From: a bacterium
GTDB taxonomy: Bacteria > UBP15 > UBA6099 > JAJRTR01
Length of the DNA: 64,000 nucleotides
Direction of reading: 5' to 3'
NCBI GenBank assembly: GCA_024278215.1
Contig: JAJRTR010000138.1
Location: forward strand, 1 to 64,000
Made by a program: the position numbers and the translations under genes
The notes under the pieces: generated by a model
The model's input: only the letters and a program-made list of their open reading frames with translations
Database searches by the model: none
What the model was told of the DNA's origin: nothing
Part shown: one piece after another, positions 21,997 through 31,690 of the stretch
Position numbering within the stretch: position 1 is the first letter of the stretch
Layout of the letters: the number at the start of each line of letters is the position of its first letter

Positions 21997-22635
21997 TCAC
22001 ATGGAGGAAATCTTATCTCTGTAACTGTAGATGTCGTTGATGTAGCGGCGTGCCGAACTGGGGACTCCGCCGACGCGCTTGACAGTACCGGGCCCCTGGA
22101 GATAGGAGGCTATCGCCCTGTCCGTCTGGTCTGAGTAGCCGGACCATTTGTCGAGCATTCTTTTAAAGTATCCTATGGAACCACGTAGATTTTGCTGGAT
22201 GTCGAAAGGATCGGAGACGCCCATTTCGCGGGCTGTCGAGTCGATGAGCTGGCCCAGTCCTTTTGCGCCGGTGCGTGATACGGCACGAGGGTTGTAGCCT
22301 GATTCGCGCGCGATAAGCGCGGCGGCAAGTTCGGGCTGGATGCAATTGGCCTGTGCATAAACAACTATGTAATAAGCCACATCGCTAAGCACCTGCTCGG
22401 TAACGATGGGCTTCCTGTACAACTGTTTGCCGAAACGTATGATTTTCGATTTTACGGTTTCGTCCACGACAACACTTTCCGGGCTCTGGCAGGCATAGCC
22501 GTATGGATACCCGGTTCTGATGTCCGGGCTGACAATCGGCGCGGGTATAGGAGGCGGGGGAACTCGATTTTTATGTTTCTTGCCGAAGAGGCTGAATAAT
22601 GCTACTACCGCTACTACTGCCGCTGCTGTTTTCAT
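21997..22635 (-). CDS. lytic transglycosylase (SLT domain)
   Basis: ALIARESGYNPRAVSRTGAKGLGQLIDSTAREMGV. Confidence 0.88.
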   Translation of the reverse strand: MKTAAAVVAVVALFSLFGKKHKNRVPPPPIPAPIVSPDIRTGYPYGYACQSPESVVVDETVKSKIIRFGKQLYRKPIVTEQVLSDVAYYIVVYAQANCIQPELAAALIARESGYNPRAVSRTGAKGLGQLIDSTAREMGVSDPFDIQQNLRGSIGYFKRMLDKWSGYSDQTDRAIASYLQGPGTVKRVGGVPSSARRYINDIYSYRDKISSM

Positions 22636-22785
22636 AGTCCGGACCCCGTTGCATGTTTTATTTTCATAATTGTTTTACTTTTTTCATCATCATTACGAAG
22701 CTCCTGCTTCGTACACGCTGATTCTGAAAGCTCCGGATCTCACCGTAAAAGTTTCAGAGAAAAATTCTGTGGAACGTACAGTTAT

Positions 22786-22892
22786 GAGCCAGTTGCAAAA
22801 TTCTGATTCTGCGGCGGTCGGCTGCAATTGTCCATAGCTGCGTTGTCGGCATAAAATCGTCCTCGCTACAAACATAATTTTGCAATTGGCTC
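22786..22892. mobile_element. MITE-like element, family A copy 4 (107-bp internal deletion derivative, inverted)
   Basis: Both TIRs present (GAGCCAGTTGCAAAATT / AATTTTGCAATTGGCTC); most of one internal arm missing. Confidence 0.78.
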
Positions 22893-22921
22893 TTTCATCT
22901 TTTCTTTGTTGACACGACCCC

Positions 22922-24151
22922 CTAGTAATGAATCACCTCGGAAACTATTGTCGTTTTGTAGCCCATACTTGTAATTTCACGCGCCTTGTTTGCCGCGGTG
23001 TTTTTGTTTGTGTAATGGCCCACAGTCAGCCAGTATATCGACTGTCCGTGGCTCACTGTCTTTTTGATCTCGGGAGAGAGTGTCATCACTTTGAGCTTCC
23101 CGGCAAGCTTCCGGAGCGGTTCCACTGTCTTCGACTCTTTCACGAGCACCATATAGAACCTCTTGGAAAGATTGAATTCTTCTTCCGCCATACTTCTTTT
23201 GCTTTTTTCCATTTCAGGAGTATCGTCGAGCAGGGACTTGCTGACACCAGCCGATTTCCCGCCGGGCCAGTCGAACAGTACATCTGAGGCATTATACTTT
23301 TTCGCGGTTATGTCGGAAACATCTATAAGCGAGTTGCTCTGCGGAAGGCTCTTGTATTCGTATAAAGAATGTGATTTATGATTTCCTTTTTTAGTGATTG
23401 TGATTTTCCGGTGCTGGTCGGTGATCCCGCCCGATGCTTTCTCCTGATTCGCAGTATTGCCCGTATTATCAAATTGCTTTACAGCAGAAGCCTGCTTTTT
23501 CTGTATATGTTTCCGTGCCGGTTTCGGTGCAGCCTTAATTGAAGTTTTCGACGCCGCCGGTTTAGTGGCCGCCGGTCTAGCGGCGACTTTCGGAGCAGTG
23601 GCTTTCTTCGCTGCTTGTGCCTGCTTTTTCTGTGTCAGCGTAGCGGCGTCTTTCTTACCGGATTGTGCAGCGGCGTTTTTTGCCTGTTGCGCGGACACGG
23701 GCTGCCCTGTTCTACCCGTGTTTTTTATGGCGCCGACCGGACGGCCTTTTGCCTTAGTGGCATTGGCCGTTACGTTTTGTTTTGCAGCATTATTCCTACC
23801 GCTTGCCGCTTTACGCGCTGCCGGTCCCTGCAAAACCGGACCGCCCTTCTTTACAGCGCCGCGTGTCGTGGATGAGGGGTAAAACGCATTGAAAGCGAGT
23901 GTGCCGGCGACAGCCAGCACTACAACGACGAGCACGGCAATAAGGACTGTTTTATTCTTTCCGCCCGAAGCATCGCCACCACCTGCCGGGGCGGGTTTTC
24001 GCAGTTTAGTTTTTTTCTTCGTGTTCTTACCGGGGATAGACAACTTTCCGCCTGAAGCACCGGGCAAAGGCGGCGGCTGAACATTGTTGTCGGCCGGTTG
24101 GGACGGCGGCTGATTTTCAGGGGGTGCGCCCATATCATTTTCCTCGTTCAT
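22922..24151 (-). CDS. membrane-anchored SPOR-like domain protein with Ala/Lys-rich linker
   Basis: Single TM (TVLIAVLVVVVLAVAGTLAF), low-complexity linker, C-terminal SPOR-like repeat. Confidence 0.7.
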   Translation of the reverse strand: MNEENDMGAPPENQPPSQPADNNVQPPPLPGASGGKLSIPGKNTKKKTKLRKPAPAGGGDASGGKNKTVLIAVLVVVVLAVAGTLAFNAFYPSSTTRGAVKKGGPVLQGPAARKAASGRNNAAKQNVTANATKAKGRPVGAIKNTGRTGQPVSAQQAKNAAAQSGKKDAATLTQKKQAQAAKKATAPKVAARPAATKPAASKTSIKAAPKPARKHIQKKQASAVKQFDNTGNTANQEKASGGITDQHRKITITKKGNHKSHSLYEYKSLPQSNSLIDVSDITAKKYNASDVLFDWPGGKSAGVSKSLLDDTPEMEKSKRSMAEEEFNLSKRFYMVLVKESKTVEPLRKLAGKLKVMTLSPEIKKTVSHGQSIYWLTVGHYTNKNTAANKAREITSMGYKTTIVSEVIHY

Positions 24152-24213
24152 TATGTTTTGTATTGTATAACTACGATATTATATCATACCATTTTTTGCA
24201 ATATGTTTTCTTT

Positions 24214-27200
24214 TCATGAATCTGCATGACCGGCCTGATCATTCGGAACAACATTCAGTGTCAACTCGATGAATTTTCCGTTGTCCCTCGCGTGTTTTAT
24301 TGTGCCCGCGTCTACTATTTCACCTTTTTTAACGACGCATACTCCATCGTCTGTTACTATGTCTCCTGCACATTTTTTTCCTATTATCTTCTTCTCGAGT
24401 TCTTTACCTACGAATCTTGCAATCTGTTCTTCATTAGCAGATTCGGGCAGTCCTTCCGCAGTGCGTGCGAGAATTTTCGGGTCCATCAGCAGCCTGACAA
24501 CTCCGATGCCCCGCAACTGCGCGACTATACTTTCGGTAATCGTATCTCTGAAATCGTCAAACTGTTTCCTGTTCGTTTGTTCCTCGTCGCCCGGTATCAG
24601 TTCGATCAGGTCCTCAAGCATATCGTCCCGCATTTCTTCTGTTGCCTTTTTGACGAGTTCCACGACCTTGCTTTCGTCTATCCCCCGAGTCTGTGGTTTT
24701 TCAGCCGTTGCTTTCTCCAGCATTTCTTCGACATGATTTTCAACAGATTCGAGTATTTCCGATTTCATCTTTTCGCTATCTGGAATTTCGGTTTTATCGA
24801 CACTTGACTTCTCAAGCAGTTCAAGCCGGGATTCGACCTGCTGTTTTATTTCCGCAAGTCCGGAGTTGAACGTATCGCGGTCAATCAACGGAAGCGTCGA
24901 TAGTTTCGCCTCAAGCTCCGCCTCAACAACACTGGACAATTCAGCAATTTTCGAATCTATTTCCTTTCCTAATTCCGCTATTGAATCAGCCAGTTTCTCG
25001 TTATCCTTTTCAAATGTGTTTTCAGCATTCCGTATTTTTTCATCAATAGCTTTCAACTCCGCGCTTTGTTCCTTATTATCGAATCTCGACATCAGGGCCG
25101 TTTCCGTCGAGACGATTTTTTCATTCAGCATGGACTCGAATTCGGCTCGCAGATTCTTGAACTCATCCTGTATCGGGAGGTTTTCAAAACGGTTCTGCAA
25201 CTCTTTCACTCGCTGTTCGAAGCCAGCGGCGAGTGATTCCTTCTGCGAGAGCGATTCCTCATGCGACTTTCGAAGCTCCTGCTTCAAAGCATCAATTTCC
25301 GCCAATGCTCTCTCATGTACGTCGCCGAGACGTGACAGGAGGCTTTCCATTATTTCTTTCCGGAGGCTTTCGAGATCATCCGGGGCCGCTGTTTTTTCGA
25401 TTCTCGCCTGCAACGCTTCGATGTCAGGCACCATAGACAGCCCGGCGTCAAGCCTGTCCTCGATTTCGGCTATCTTTCGGCCTTCCTTCTCCTCATATTC
25501 CGAAAGCCTTTTTTCCTGTTCTTCTCTCAGTGATTCGAGCAGTTCATCTATCCGGCCACGATCCGCAGACTCATCTATTCTCTCTCTGCAATACTTTTTC
25601 AACCTTGCGGATTGTTCTTCGAGGGCTTCTTCGAAGTCCGCCTTCACCGTTAATTCGCGAATCGCAAATTCAAATCTTTCGGCCGATACGAACCTTTCGG
25701 CGGCAGATTCAATATCTGATAATCTCTTCCGTATCGCCCCTATGCTTTCGACAGACATTTCGTCGGCAGTTCTCCGGAAATCTTCGTACCCCTCATGGAA
25801 CAGAGCTGAAAGCCGGTCGTCCACTTCATTAACATTTTCTTTCAATTCGTCAATTGTTTCTCTTGCTGCTTTATCAATATTATTTTTCTGTTGTTCAAAC
25901 TCCAGTTTCATCTTTTCTTCGAACGCCGGCAATCGCTTCTGAATTTCTTCTTTAATATCCTCTGCCTGTGAAGAAATATCCTGAAGTGCCTGCTCTTTAA
26001 CCTTCAAGAGTTCTTCCGCATCGGGAATACTCTTCAAATTATCGGAAATCCGTCGAATATTTTCATCAAAGCCCGAAAGCCTTTGTTCAAGTTCACTGTT
26101 GTTCAGTATAGAAGATAACTTTTCTTCGAGTTCGGCCCGCAGTGCGGCAATTTCCGCCTCATTTCTTTCATTATTGCCGGACACCATTTCTTCGAGTCTT
26201 CCTGCCAGTTCGTTTCCACGTTCGCCAATAGTGTTGATTTCTCCTCGCAGGGACTGCCCCAGCGTATCCGCCGAATTCCGCATTGCGAATTTCAGCCTTG
26301 ATTCGAGGTCGACAAGTCGCGAGTCATAAGAATCGCTAAGCCCGTCGATAGATTTTCTGTAATCCGCAAAGAGGGTATCTATTTCATTTCTAAAGTCATT
26401 TTTCACTTCCTCGAAGTCGCCGGCTGAAAAGAAATCAGTTGCTTTGTTTTCGATTTCCTCGAATACTTTGCGCGAAAGCTCTTTGAACTCAGCATTTGAG
26501 GCATCTACTCTTTTATTCAGAGCGGAAATGATCTCATCTATTTCGCTCCCTGTTTTAAAAGCGGCAAGCGCTTCCCGCAGAGCCGGGTTTGTGACTGTAT
26601 CTTCCATCTTTCTTTCAATATCTTCAGAAAGATCAGCAGCAAGTTTTTCGAAACTTGTGTTGAATTCCGTCAACTCTTCTCTTACGCTGCTCATAGCGCC
26701 GTCGATTTTTTCTTCGACTTCCGATTTTATGTCCTCGTAGAGTTCCCGTTCCTTTCGGGAAATCAGTTCGCGAAGGCTCTGTAATTCTTCAGCACGCGGC
26801 ACACTCTCTGCCAGATCGGCAATCTCGTTTTTCAACACTCCGAAATGAGAGCGCAATTCTTTGAACTCATCGTAAGTAACCCTGTCGTTAAGTGCCTGAT
26901 CGAGTTTTTTGTCTATAAACTCCGGCAATGTTTCGACCTGGCTCCGGACGTCTTCATAACCTTCAAGAAAAAGTGCCGTCAGCCGTTCGTCAAGTTCCAG
27001 AACCGCTCCGTTCAATTCCGACTTTATGGATTCGACATTAATATTATTTATGGATTCTTTAAGTGCCGATAATGTCTCTTCCGTTTTAGTTCTTTGTTCA
27101 TCCATGCCGCACCGGACATTCTCCAGTGCTTCATCAATTTCAGATTTTTTTTCCTCCAGTTGCGCAAACTGTTGTTTCAGTTTCTGCTCGGTTTCCTGTT

Positions 27201-27960
27201 TCAGCGTGTCGGTTGTTTTACTTATAAGCGACTGTAAATACTCATCATCTATCCCTTCGAAGCTTTTCTTCAGCAATGCTATTTCATCCGCGTAATCATT
27301 TCCAAGGGACTCGACTTTTGCTGTCAGGTTCTCGACGACCGCCTCGATATCGGCTTTTCCGGCTTCGAACGCCTCCTTCTGAGCCGGCAACTCGGACAAT
27401 ATTTTTTCCGTTACGGCACGGTTTTTCTCGACAAGTTCATTCTCCCGCATGATGTCGTCGTGAAATTCTCTGCGCAAATCGGCGGCAAGCGAATCGAGCG
27501 TTTCTGCGGTTCTCTTTTCGAATGTCTCGATCCTGTCCGCAATCGCACTGATTCTCACATCTGTATCTTCATTCAGCGCCTTCTCGATGTTGCTGATCTC
27601 GTCTGATGCGGCATCCCTGAGTTTTTCAATTTTCTCAGCAAGCGCAATGTTGTCATTTTTTATGTCGTCAATTTGTCTGTTTGCCGCAGAAGAAGACTCT
27701 CCGATTTTTCTGTCTATTTCCTCGAATAATACTTCCTGCAGTGTTTCGAGTTCGCTCGTATCCGATTTCGAGTTATTCAGTTCGTTTATTTTCGAATCGA
27801 CCGCATTCATAAAGACGTCTATTTCATCTTTAAATGTAAGACTTTCGATTCTGCTATCGATTAAGTTCTTCACGTCGTCGCCGGAAGGAATATCGGATAA
27901 TTTTTTTTCAAGCAGTTCCAGTGCAGAGAGATTAACCGTCGCTATGTCCTGTTTTAGCAA
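24214..27960 (-). CDS. giant coiled-coil protein (TTG start as listed; same frame as the upstream ORF 27970-29769)
   Basis: Long heptad-rich Glu/Lys/Leu sequence, no close family recognised; C-terminal globular segment KKGEIVDAGTIKHARDNGKFIELTLNVV. Confidence 0.75.
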   Translation of the reverse strand: MLKQDIATVNLSALELLEKKLSDIPSGDDVKNLIDSRIESLTFKDEIDVFMNAVDSKINELNNSKSDTSELETLQEVLFEEIDRKIGESSSAANRQIDDIKNDNIALAEKIEKLRDAASDEISNIEKALNEDTDVRISAIADRIETFEKRTAETLDSLAADLRREFHDDIMRENELVEKNRAVTEKILSELPAQKEAFEAGKADIEAVVENLTAKVESLGNDYADEIALLKKSFEGIDDEYLQSLISKTTDTLKQETEQKLKQQFAQLEEKKSEIDEALENVRCGMDEQRTKTEETLSALKESINNINVESIKSELNGAVLELDERLTALFLEGYEDVRSQVETLPEFIDKKLDQALNDRVTYDEFKELRSHFGVLKNEIADLAESVPRAEELQSLRELISRKERELYEDIKSEVEEKIDGAMSSVREELTEFNTSFEKLAADLSEDIERKMEDTVTNPALREALAAFKTGSEIDEIISALNKRVDASNAEFKELSRKVFEEIENKATDFFSAGDFEEVKNDFRNEIDTLFADYRKSIDGLSDSYDSRLVDLESRLKFAMRNSADTLGQSLRGEINTIGERGNELAGRLEEMVSGNNERNEAEIAALRAELEEKLSSILNNSELEQRLSGFDENIRRISDNLKSIPDAEELLKVKEQALQDISSQAEDIKEEIQKRLPAFEEKMKLEFEQQKNNIDKAARETIDELKENVNEVDDRLSALFHEGYEDFRRTADEMSVESIGAIRKRLSDIESAAERFVSAERFEFAIRELTVKADFEEALEEQSARLKKYCRERIDESADRGRIDELLESLREEQEKRLSEYEEKEGRKIAEIEDRLDAGLSMVPDIEALQARIEKTAAPDDLESLRKEIMESLLSRLGDVHERALAEIDALKQELRKSHEESLSQKESLAAGFEQRVKELQNRFENLPIQDEFKNLRAEFESMLNEKIVSTETALMSRFDNKEQSAELKAIDEKIRNAENTFEKDNEKLADSIAELGKEIDSKIAELSSVVEAELEAKLSTLPLIDRDTFNSGLAEIKQQVESRLELLEKSSVDKTEIPDSEKMKSEILESVENHVEEMLEKATAEKPQTRGIDESKVVELVKKATEEMRDDMLEDLIELIPGDEEQTNRKQFDDFRDTITESIVAQLRGIGVVRLLMDPKILARTAEGLPESANEEQIARFVGKELEKKIIGKKCAGDIVTDDGVCVVKKGEIVDAGTIKHARDNGKFIELTLNVVPNDQAGHADS

Positions 27961-27969
27961 GTCTACATT

Positions 27970-29769
27970 TTAGAGTATTTCCGCCTTGAGTTCACCTGTC
28001 ATCCGCTCGGCTTCCCGGACCGCTTCCCGGACTGCTTCCCGGCGTGTTTCTATCAGTTGTTCCGGCTCGAACATCTGTTCGACGCGTTCTTCAATACGTG
28101 CTCCTTTTTTCTCCAACTCGTTAAAAGATTTGTCGAGTGTTTCCTTTATCTCGTTTATTCTTGCTACAAGTTCATGATGCTCCGGTATGAGCACCCGGTC
28201 GATACGTTCTTCAACCTGCGCGGTACGTTTACGCAGTTTTTTCGAGGCATCGTTTACTTCTTTTTCGATTTCAGTGACACGGGATTCGAGATGCAGACCG
28301 ATGTCTTCCGCTTTTTTTTGTACGTCGCCGAGTATAGTAAGTAATTCGGCGGCGGTTTCCCTGCGGAGGTCATCGGCGAGTTTCAAGGATTCGCTGATGA
28401 CTTTTTTTCTTGTTTCTTCGAGTTCGGACGGTTTTACGATTTCTTTCAGGCGTTCCTTTAGCGCCCCTGTCGTTTTGAAAAGGGCAGCGATGGAATCTTT
28501 CAATACATTTATGTCTTCCGCGGGTACCGCCGGAAGCGCAAGCGCCGTACTATCAGGCGGCGGCGCGGGGATTCTTTTTCCCGCCTCCTGCACAGCTCGC
28601 TGGAGTTTTCTCTCGGCATCCTTTATCGAAGCCTCGATGGTCATAATGCGGGTTTCGAGTTTGTCCTCAATTTCCGTTCGGACAAAAGAGACCGTATCGT
28701 TCATTCTGCTCAATCTTCGCTCGATGCCGGTCGCCATTTTTTTCTCGATGTGTGCAAGCGCCTCATCGAGTTTCTTTTTGTCGACAGGTTCGATTTTTTC
28801 TTTTGCCGTGTCCAGTCTTATGCGATCGACGACAGCGTGCAATTCCGACCTGAGACTGCCGCGGAGCGATTCTATATCATTTCTTAAGGCGTCACACGTT
28901 GATTTCAAATCGTCGGCGGAGACAAAATCATGCGTGGTATCGAAAAAAACTTTTCTGAAAGAATCGAGCGTTTCCTGGAGATTGTTTTCGTGATAGTGCT
29001 TTATTTCATCGCGAAGAAGTCCTGAAAGTTCAGACTGCATCTGTTCTTTTTCGTGCGCGAGAAAGAATTGTTTGTGATCCATGGCAAGCTGTTCTTTGAG
29101 GTTCACGCGCAGTTTTTCGAGTTCTTCGCGCATACGCTCGCTGAGCGCTTTTCGCCATTCGGTCTCTTCAAGAACAAGAGGCACCAGCGATTTTCCGCCG
29201 AGCGCGCGGCCCGTGGGGTCATCCCTGTGGTAGCTGGGTTTCAGACCTGCTTTCAGGAGTACCCGCTTCTGCTCGACCCGTTCGACTTCGCTGAAGGGGA
29301 CCGAGGCCCTGAAGGGCGACATGAAACCCGAGTCGTTTGTGATGCTGATAAGTTGCAGACTGCCGGAATCGACGCTTATTGAAACATCTTTAACGAATCC
29401 AAGGAGTTTATCATCGCCGACGGTATATACTTCGGAACCGAGAATGAGAATGTCCTGCTCGAACAGAGACATAAGTTCCGGTACGGAAGTCAGGTCGGAG
29501 ATTGCATCCGAACAGGAAAGGGTGACGGCAAAACTGCCGAAACTGCTCACGGCGGTATATGGCACCACCCGCACACCACGATCACCCTTTCTCGTGGTGA
29601 GTACAAAAGCAGCGAGCCGTTCTTCCTTATAGTCGATGAGGAAACTGCCCACCGAGCCGAGTTCCCGCCCGTCCTTTATGCTCACAACAGGCAGGTTCCT
29701 CAATTCGGACAGGTTTTTGTATCCCCGCATTATCTTCAATGTTCCTGAATCAGGGTCTTTGATTTTCAA
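27970..29769 (-). CDS. PRC-barrel domain protein with coiled-coil extension
   Basis: Two N-terminal PRC-barrel-like units (LRNLPVVSIKDGRELGSVGSFLID; DDKLLGFVKDVSISVDSG), then coiled coil running into the next ORF after one TAA. Confidence 0.75.
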   Translation of the reverse strand: MKIKDPDSGTLKIMRGYKNLSELRNLPVVSIKDGRELGSVGSFLIDYKEERLAAFVLTTRKGDRGVRVVPYTAVSSFGSFAVTLSCSDAISDLTSVPELMSLFEQDILILGSEVYTVGDDKLLGFVKDVSISVDSGSLQLISITNDSGFMSPFRASVPFSEVERVEQKRVLLKAGLKPSYHRDDPTGRALGGKSLVPLVLEETEWRKALSERMREELEKLRVNLKEQLAMDHKQFFLAHEKEQMQSELSGLLRDEIKHYHENNLQETLDSFRKVFFDTTHDFVSADDLKSTCDALRNDIESLRGSLRSELHAVVDRIRLDTAKEKIEPVDKKKLDEALAHIEKKMATGIERRLSRMNDTVSFVRTEIEDKLETRIMTIEASIKDAERKLQRAVQEAGKRIPAPPPDSTALALPAVPAEDINVLKDSIAALFKTTGALKERLKEIVKPSELEETRKKVISESLKLADDLRRETAAELLTILGDVQKKAEDIGLHLESRVTEIEKEVNDASKKLRKRTAQVEERIDRVLIPEHHELVARINEIKETLDKSFNELEKKGARIEERVEQMFEPEQLIETRREAVREAVREAERMTGELKAEIL

Positions 29770-30148
29770 TACCTCTTTATACTGTCACATTCACATGTAC
29801 ATATTCGCAGTAACACGTATGCTGCCATTGCTGTTTAAGTTATTACTAAACCGCTTGTGCATTTTGAATGTTCAAACCATTCACAGAACACACAGTTCAG
29901 TTATTAAGTTATTATTATATCAAAACGACATGCAATCAGGAAGAGATGACTTAACATAGGGTGTGCCCTACCCTCCTGTCGACATTTCAAAATGGATATG
30001 TCGCAGAATCTGTGGGTTTTGCTTCGAGCCGGGTTTACCACAGAGTCTATCTTTGATCCCTGCACTCCGAAAGTAATCCGGAACACCTTTGACTACTGCG
30101 CCGCAATGATATATTGTATATAAAATTCCTTATTCCCGGGAGGGTAAA

Positions 30149-30694
30149 ATGGCGGCAAAAGTGAGATTGTTGTGTGGAATTATCGGTATAGCGTTTTTCA
30201 TCACGCTGGCAGGCTGCTCGGGCAGCGGCAAGACGGATGTGTCGGTAGACAAAGACGGCAAGAAGATCGAGATACACAATAAGGCCGACGGACAGAATGT
30301 CGACATCAAAGTCGACGGCAACAAACAGACTGTCGTTATCAAAGACGGCAACAAGACATCTACTGTAAAGATAAACAAAGGTGTCGACAAAAAGAGATAC
30401 GGCGACTTGCTGTATCCCGGCGCTGAAGTCAAGGACGGCGGCAGTGTCGAAGGCCGGGGCGAAGAAGCCGGCAACTTCGGTGGCGCTGTTTTCATCACGA
30501 GTGACTCCGTCGATAAAGTCTCGGCTTACTACAAAAAGAAGATGAAAGATGCCATGATCATGGACCAGAGAGCAATGACCGGAGTTATCACATATATGAA
30601 ACACGATAAATCAAAGATCACCAACGTATCAATAAAGAAATCGGATGAAGATAAAGGTAAGACTGAAATCATTATCACTTTCGTAGAGCAATGA
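30149..30694 (+). CDS. lipoprotein of unknown function
   Basis: Lipobox TLAGC; Gly/Asp/Lys-rich repeats; good ORF with upstream gggagg. Confidence 0.8.
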   Translation: MAAKVRLLCGIIGIAFFITLAGCSGSGKTDVSVDKDGKKIEIHNKADGQNVDIKVDGNKQTVVIKDGNKTSTVKINKGVDKKRYGDLLYPGAEVKDGGSVEGRGEEAGNFGGAVFITSDSVDKVSAYYKKKMKDAMIMDQRAMTGVITYMKHDKSKITNVSIKKSDEDKGKTEIIITFVEQ

Positions 30695-30795
30695 CACGCG
30701 GTATCCGGAAATGATTCGGAGTTCGGAAAAGACTTTTCCATCGTTCCCAGGGGCCAGCCTGGGAACACCGGAAACCGGAAGCGCCGGCGGTCTCC

Positions 30796-31437
30796 TTACA
30801 CGCCCCGGCTCAGTTTTATCCATTCGGGGATGCCGAAGTTTTTCTCGGATCGTTTCGATTTCAACCGTTTCTGCTCCATGAAACCCTCGGAGTGGTACAG
30901 CCTGCGGGCGGCATGATTACCAGCGGCAACCCAGAGCGACAACTGCTTTTTACCTGCTTCCGAGGCGAAGGTTTTGCCATGCCTGATAAGGGCGCGTGCG
31001 ACACCCTGTCTCCTGAACTTTTCGCCGACCGCGAGGTGCGATATGCAGCACTCCCGTGGCGCTATGGGCCGACCGAGCAGCGAGAGAAGATACATCGCCC
31101 TGAAACCGCGTCCGAGGCCGAGCGCGGATAGATATATCGAGATCATATCGCCGTCGGACACGAGAGGGGTGTCCAGCGAGATGAGTTCGACTATTCCGGC
31201 GATCTCGCCGCCGGTGCAGGCGACAAAAAAGTTGCCTGCCCGGCCCCGCAGGCTCATTTCCTCCTGAATAATACGCCGCATGGCTGTCTCATCGTTGCCG
31301 CACAGCGCAGAATACTTGTCGCGAAACGACTCCAGCACAAGCTCCGAAACTGCACGCAGGTCTTCAGTTCTCTTTTTTCTGATCTCTATACTGTCCAGCA
31401 TTCGTTCATAACCCGTTTTCGCAAACTGTTCCGGCAT
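30796..31437 (-). CDS. GNAT family N-acetyltransferase
   Basis: CISHLAVGEKFRRQGVARALIRHGKTFA acetyl-CoA binding motif; NHAARRLYHSEGFME. Confidence 0.88.
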   Translation of the reverse strand: MPEQFAKTGYERMLDSIEIRKKRTEDLRAVSELVLESFRDKYSALCGNDETAMRRIIQEEMSLRGRAGNFFVACTGGEIAGIVELISLDTPLVSDGDMISIYLSALGLGRGFRAMYLLSLLGRPIAPRECCISHLAVGEKFRRQGVARALIRHGKTFASEAGKKQLSLWVAAGNHAARRLYHSEGFMEQKRLKSKRSEKNFGIPEWIKLSRGV

Positions 31438-31552
31438 TTTCTGTTTGGATATTATAATCAGCGGAAACCATAAGGGTATAGCAGCGCTTTTAGTTTTACA
31501 AGTACCGGACCGGGATCCCTCACGAACAGGTGATTTTTATATTCGTGATTTA

Positions 31553-31588
31553 TATCCTGTAGCAATTTACAGGATAGTGTCCTATAAT
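31553..31588 (+). promoter_or_regulatory. candidate operator/promoter of clpC: TATCCTGTA-N6-TACAGGATA palindrome upstream of TATAAT
   Basis: 9-bp perfect arms at 31553-31561 and 31568-31576; -10-like TATAAT at 31583-31588. Confidence 0.5.
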
Positions 31589-31690
31589 TAGAAAGGATAA
31601 TTGTAAAATTTATTCAGGCAAAGCCGATCACAGCCCGCATTGGTGAAATCCGCGGGTTGACTACAGACGATACGGGAAGGTAATAAGAAC

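Noticed and set aside
24866-25942. 358-aa Ser/Phe-rich plus-strand ORF and similar neighbours (27587-27973, 28187-28993)
   Set aside because: Shadow ORFs of the Glu/Lys-rich coiled-coil genes.
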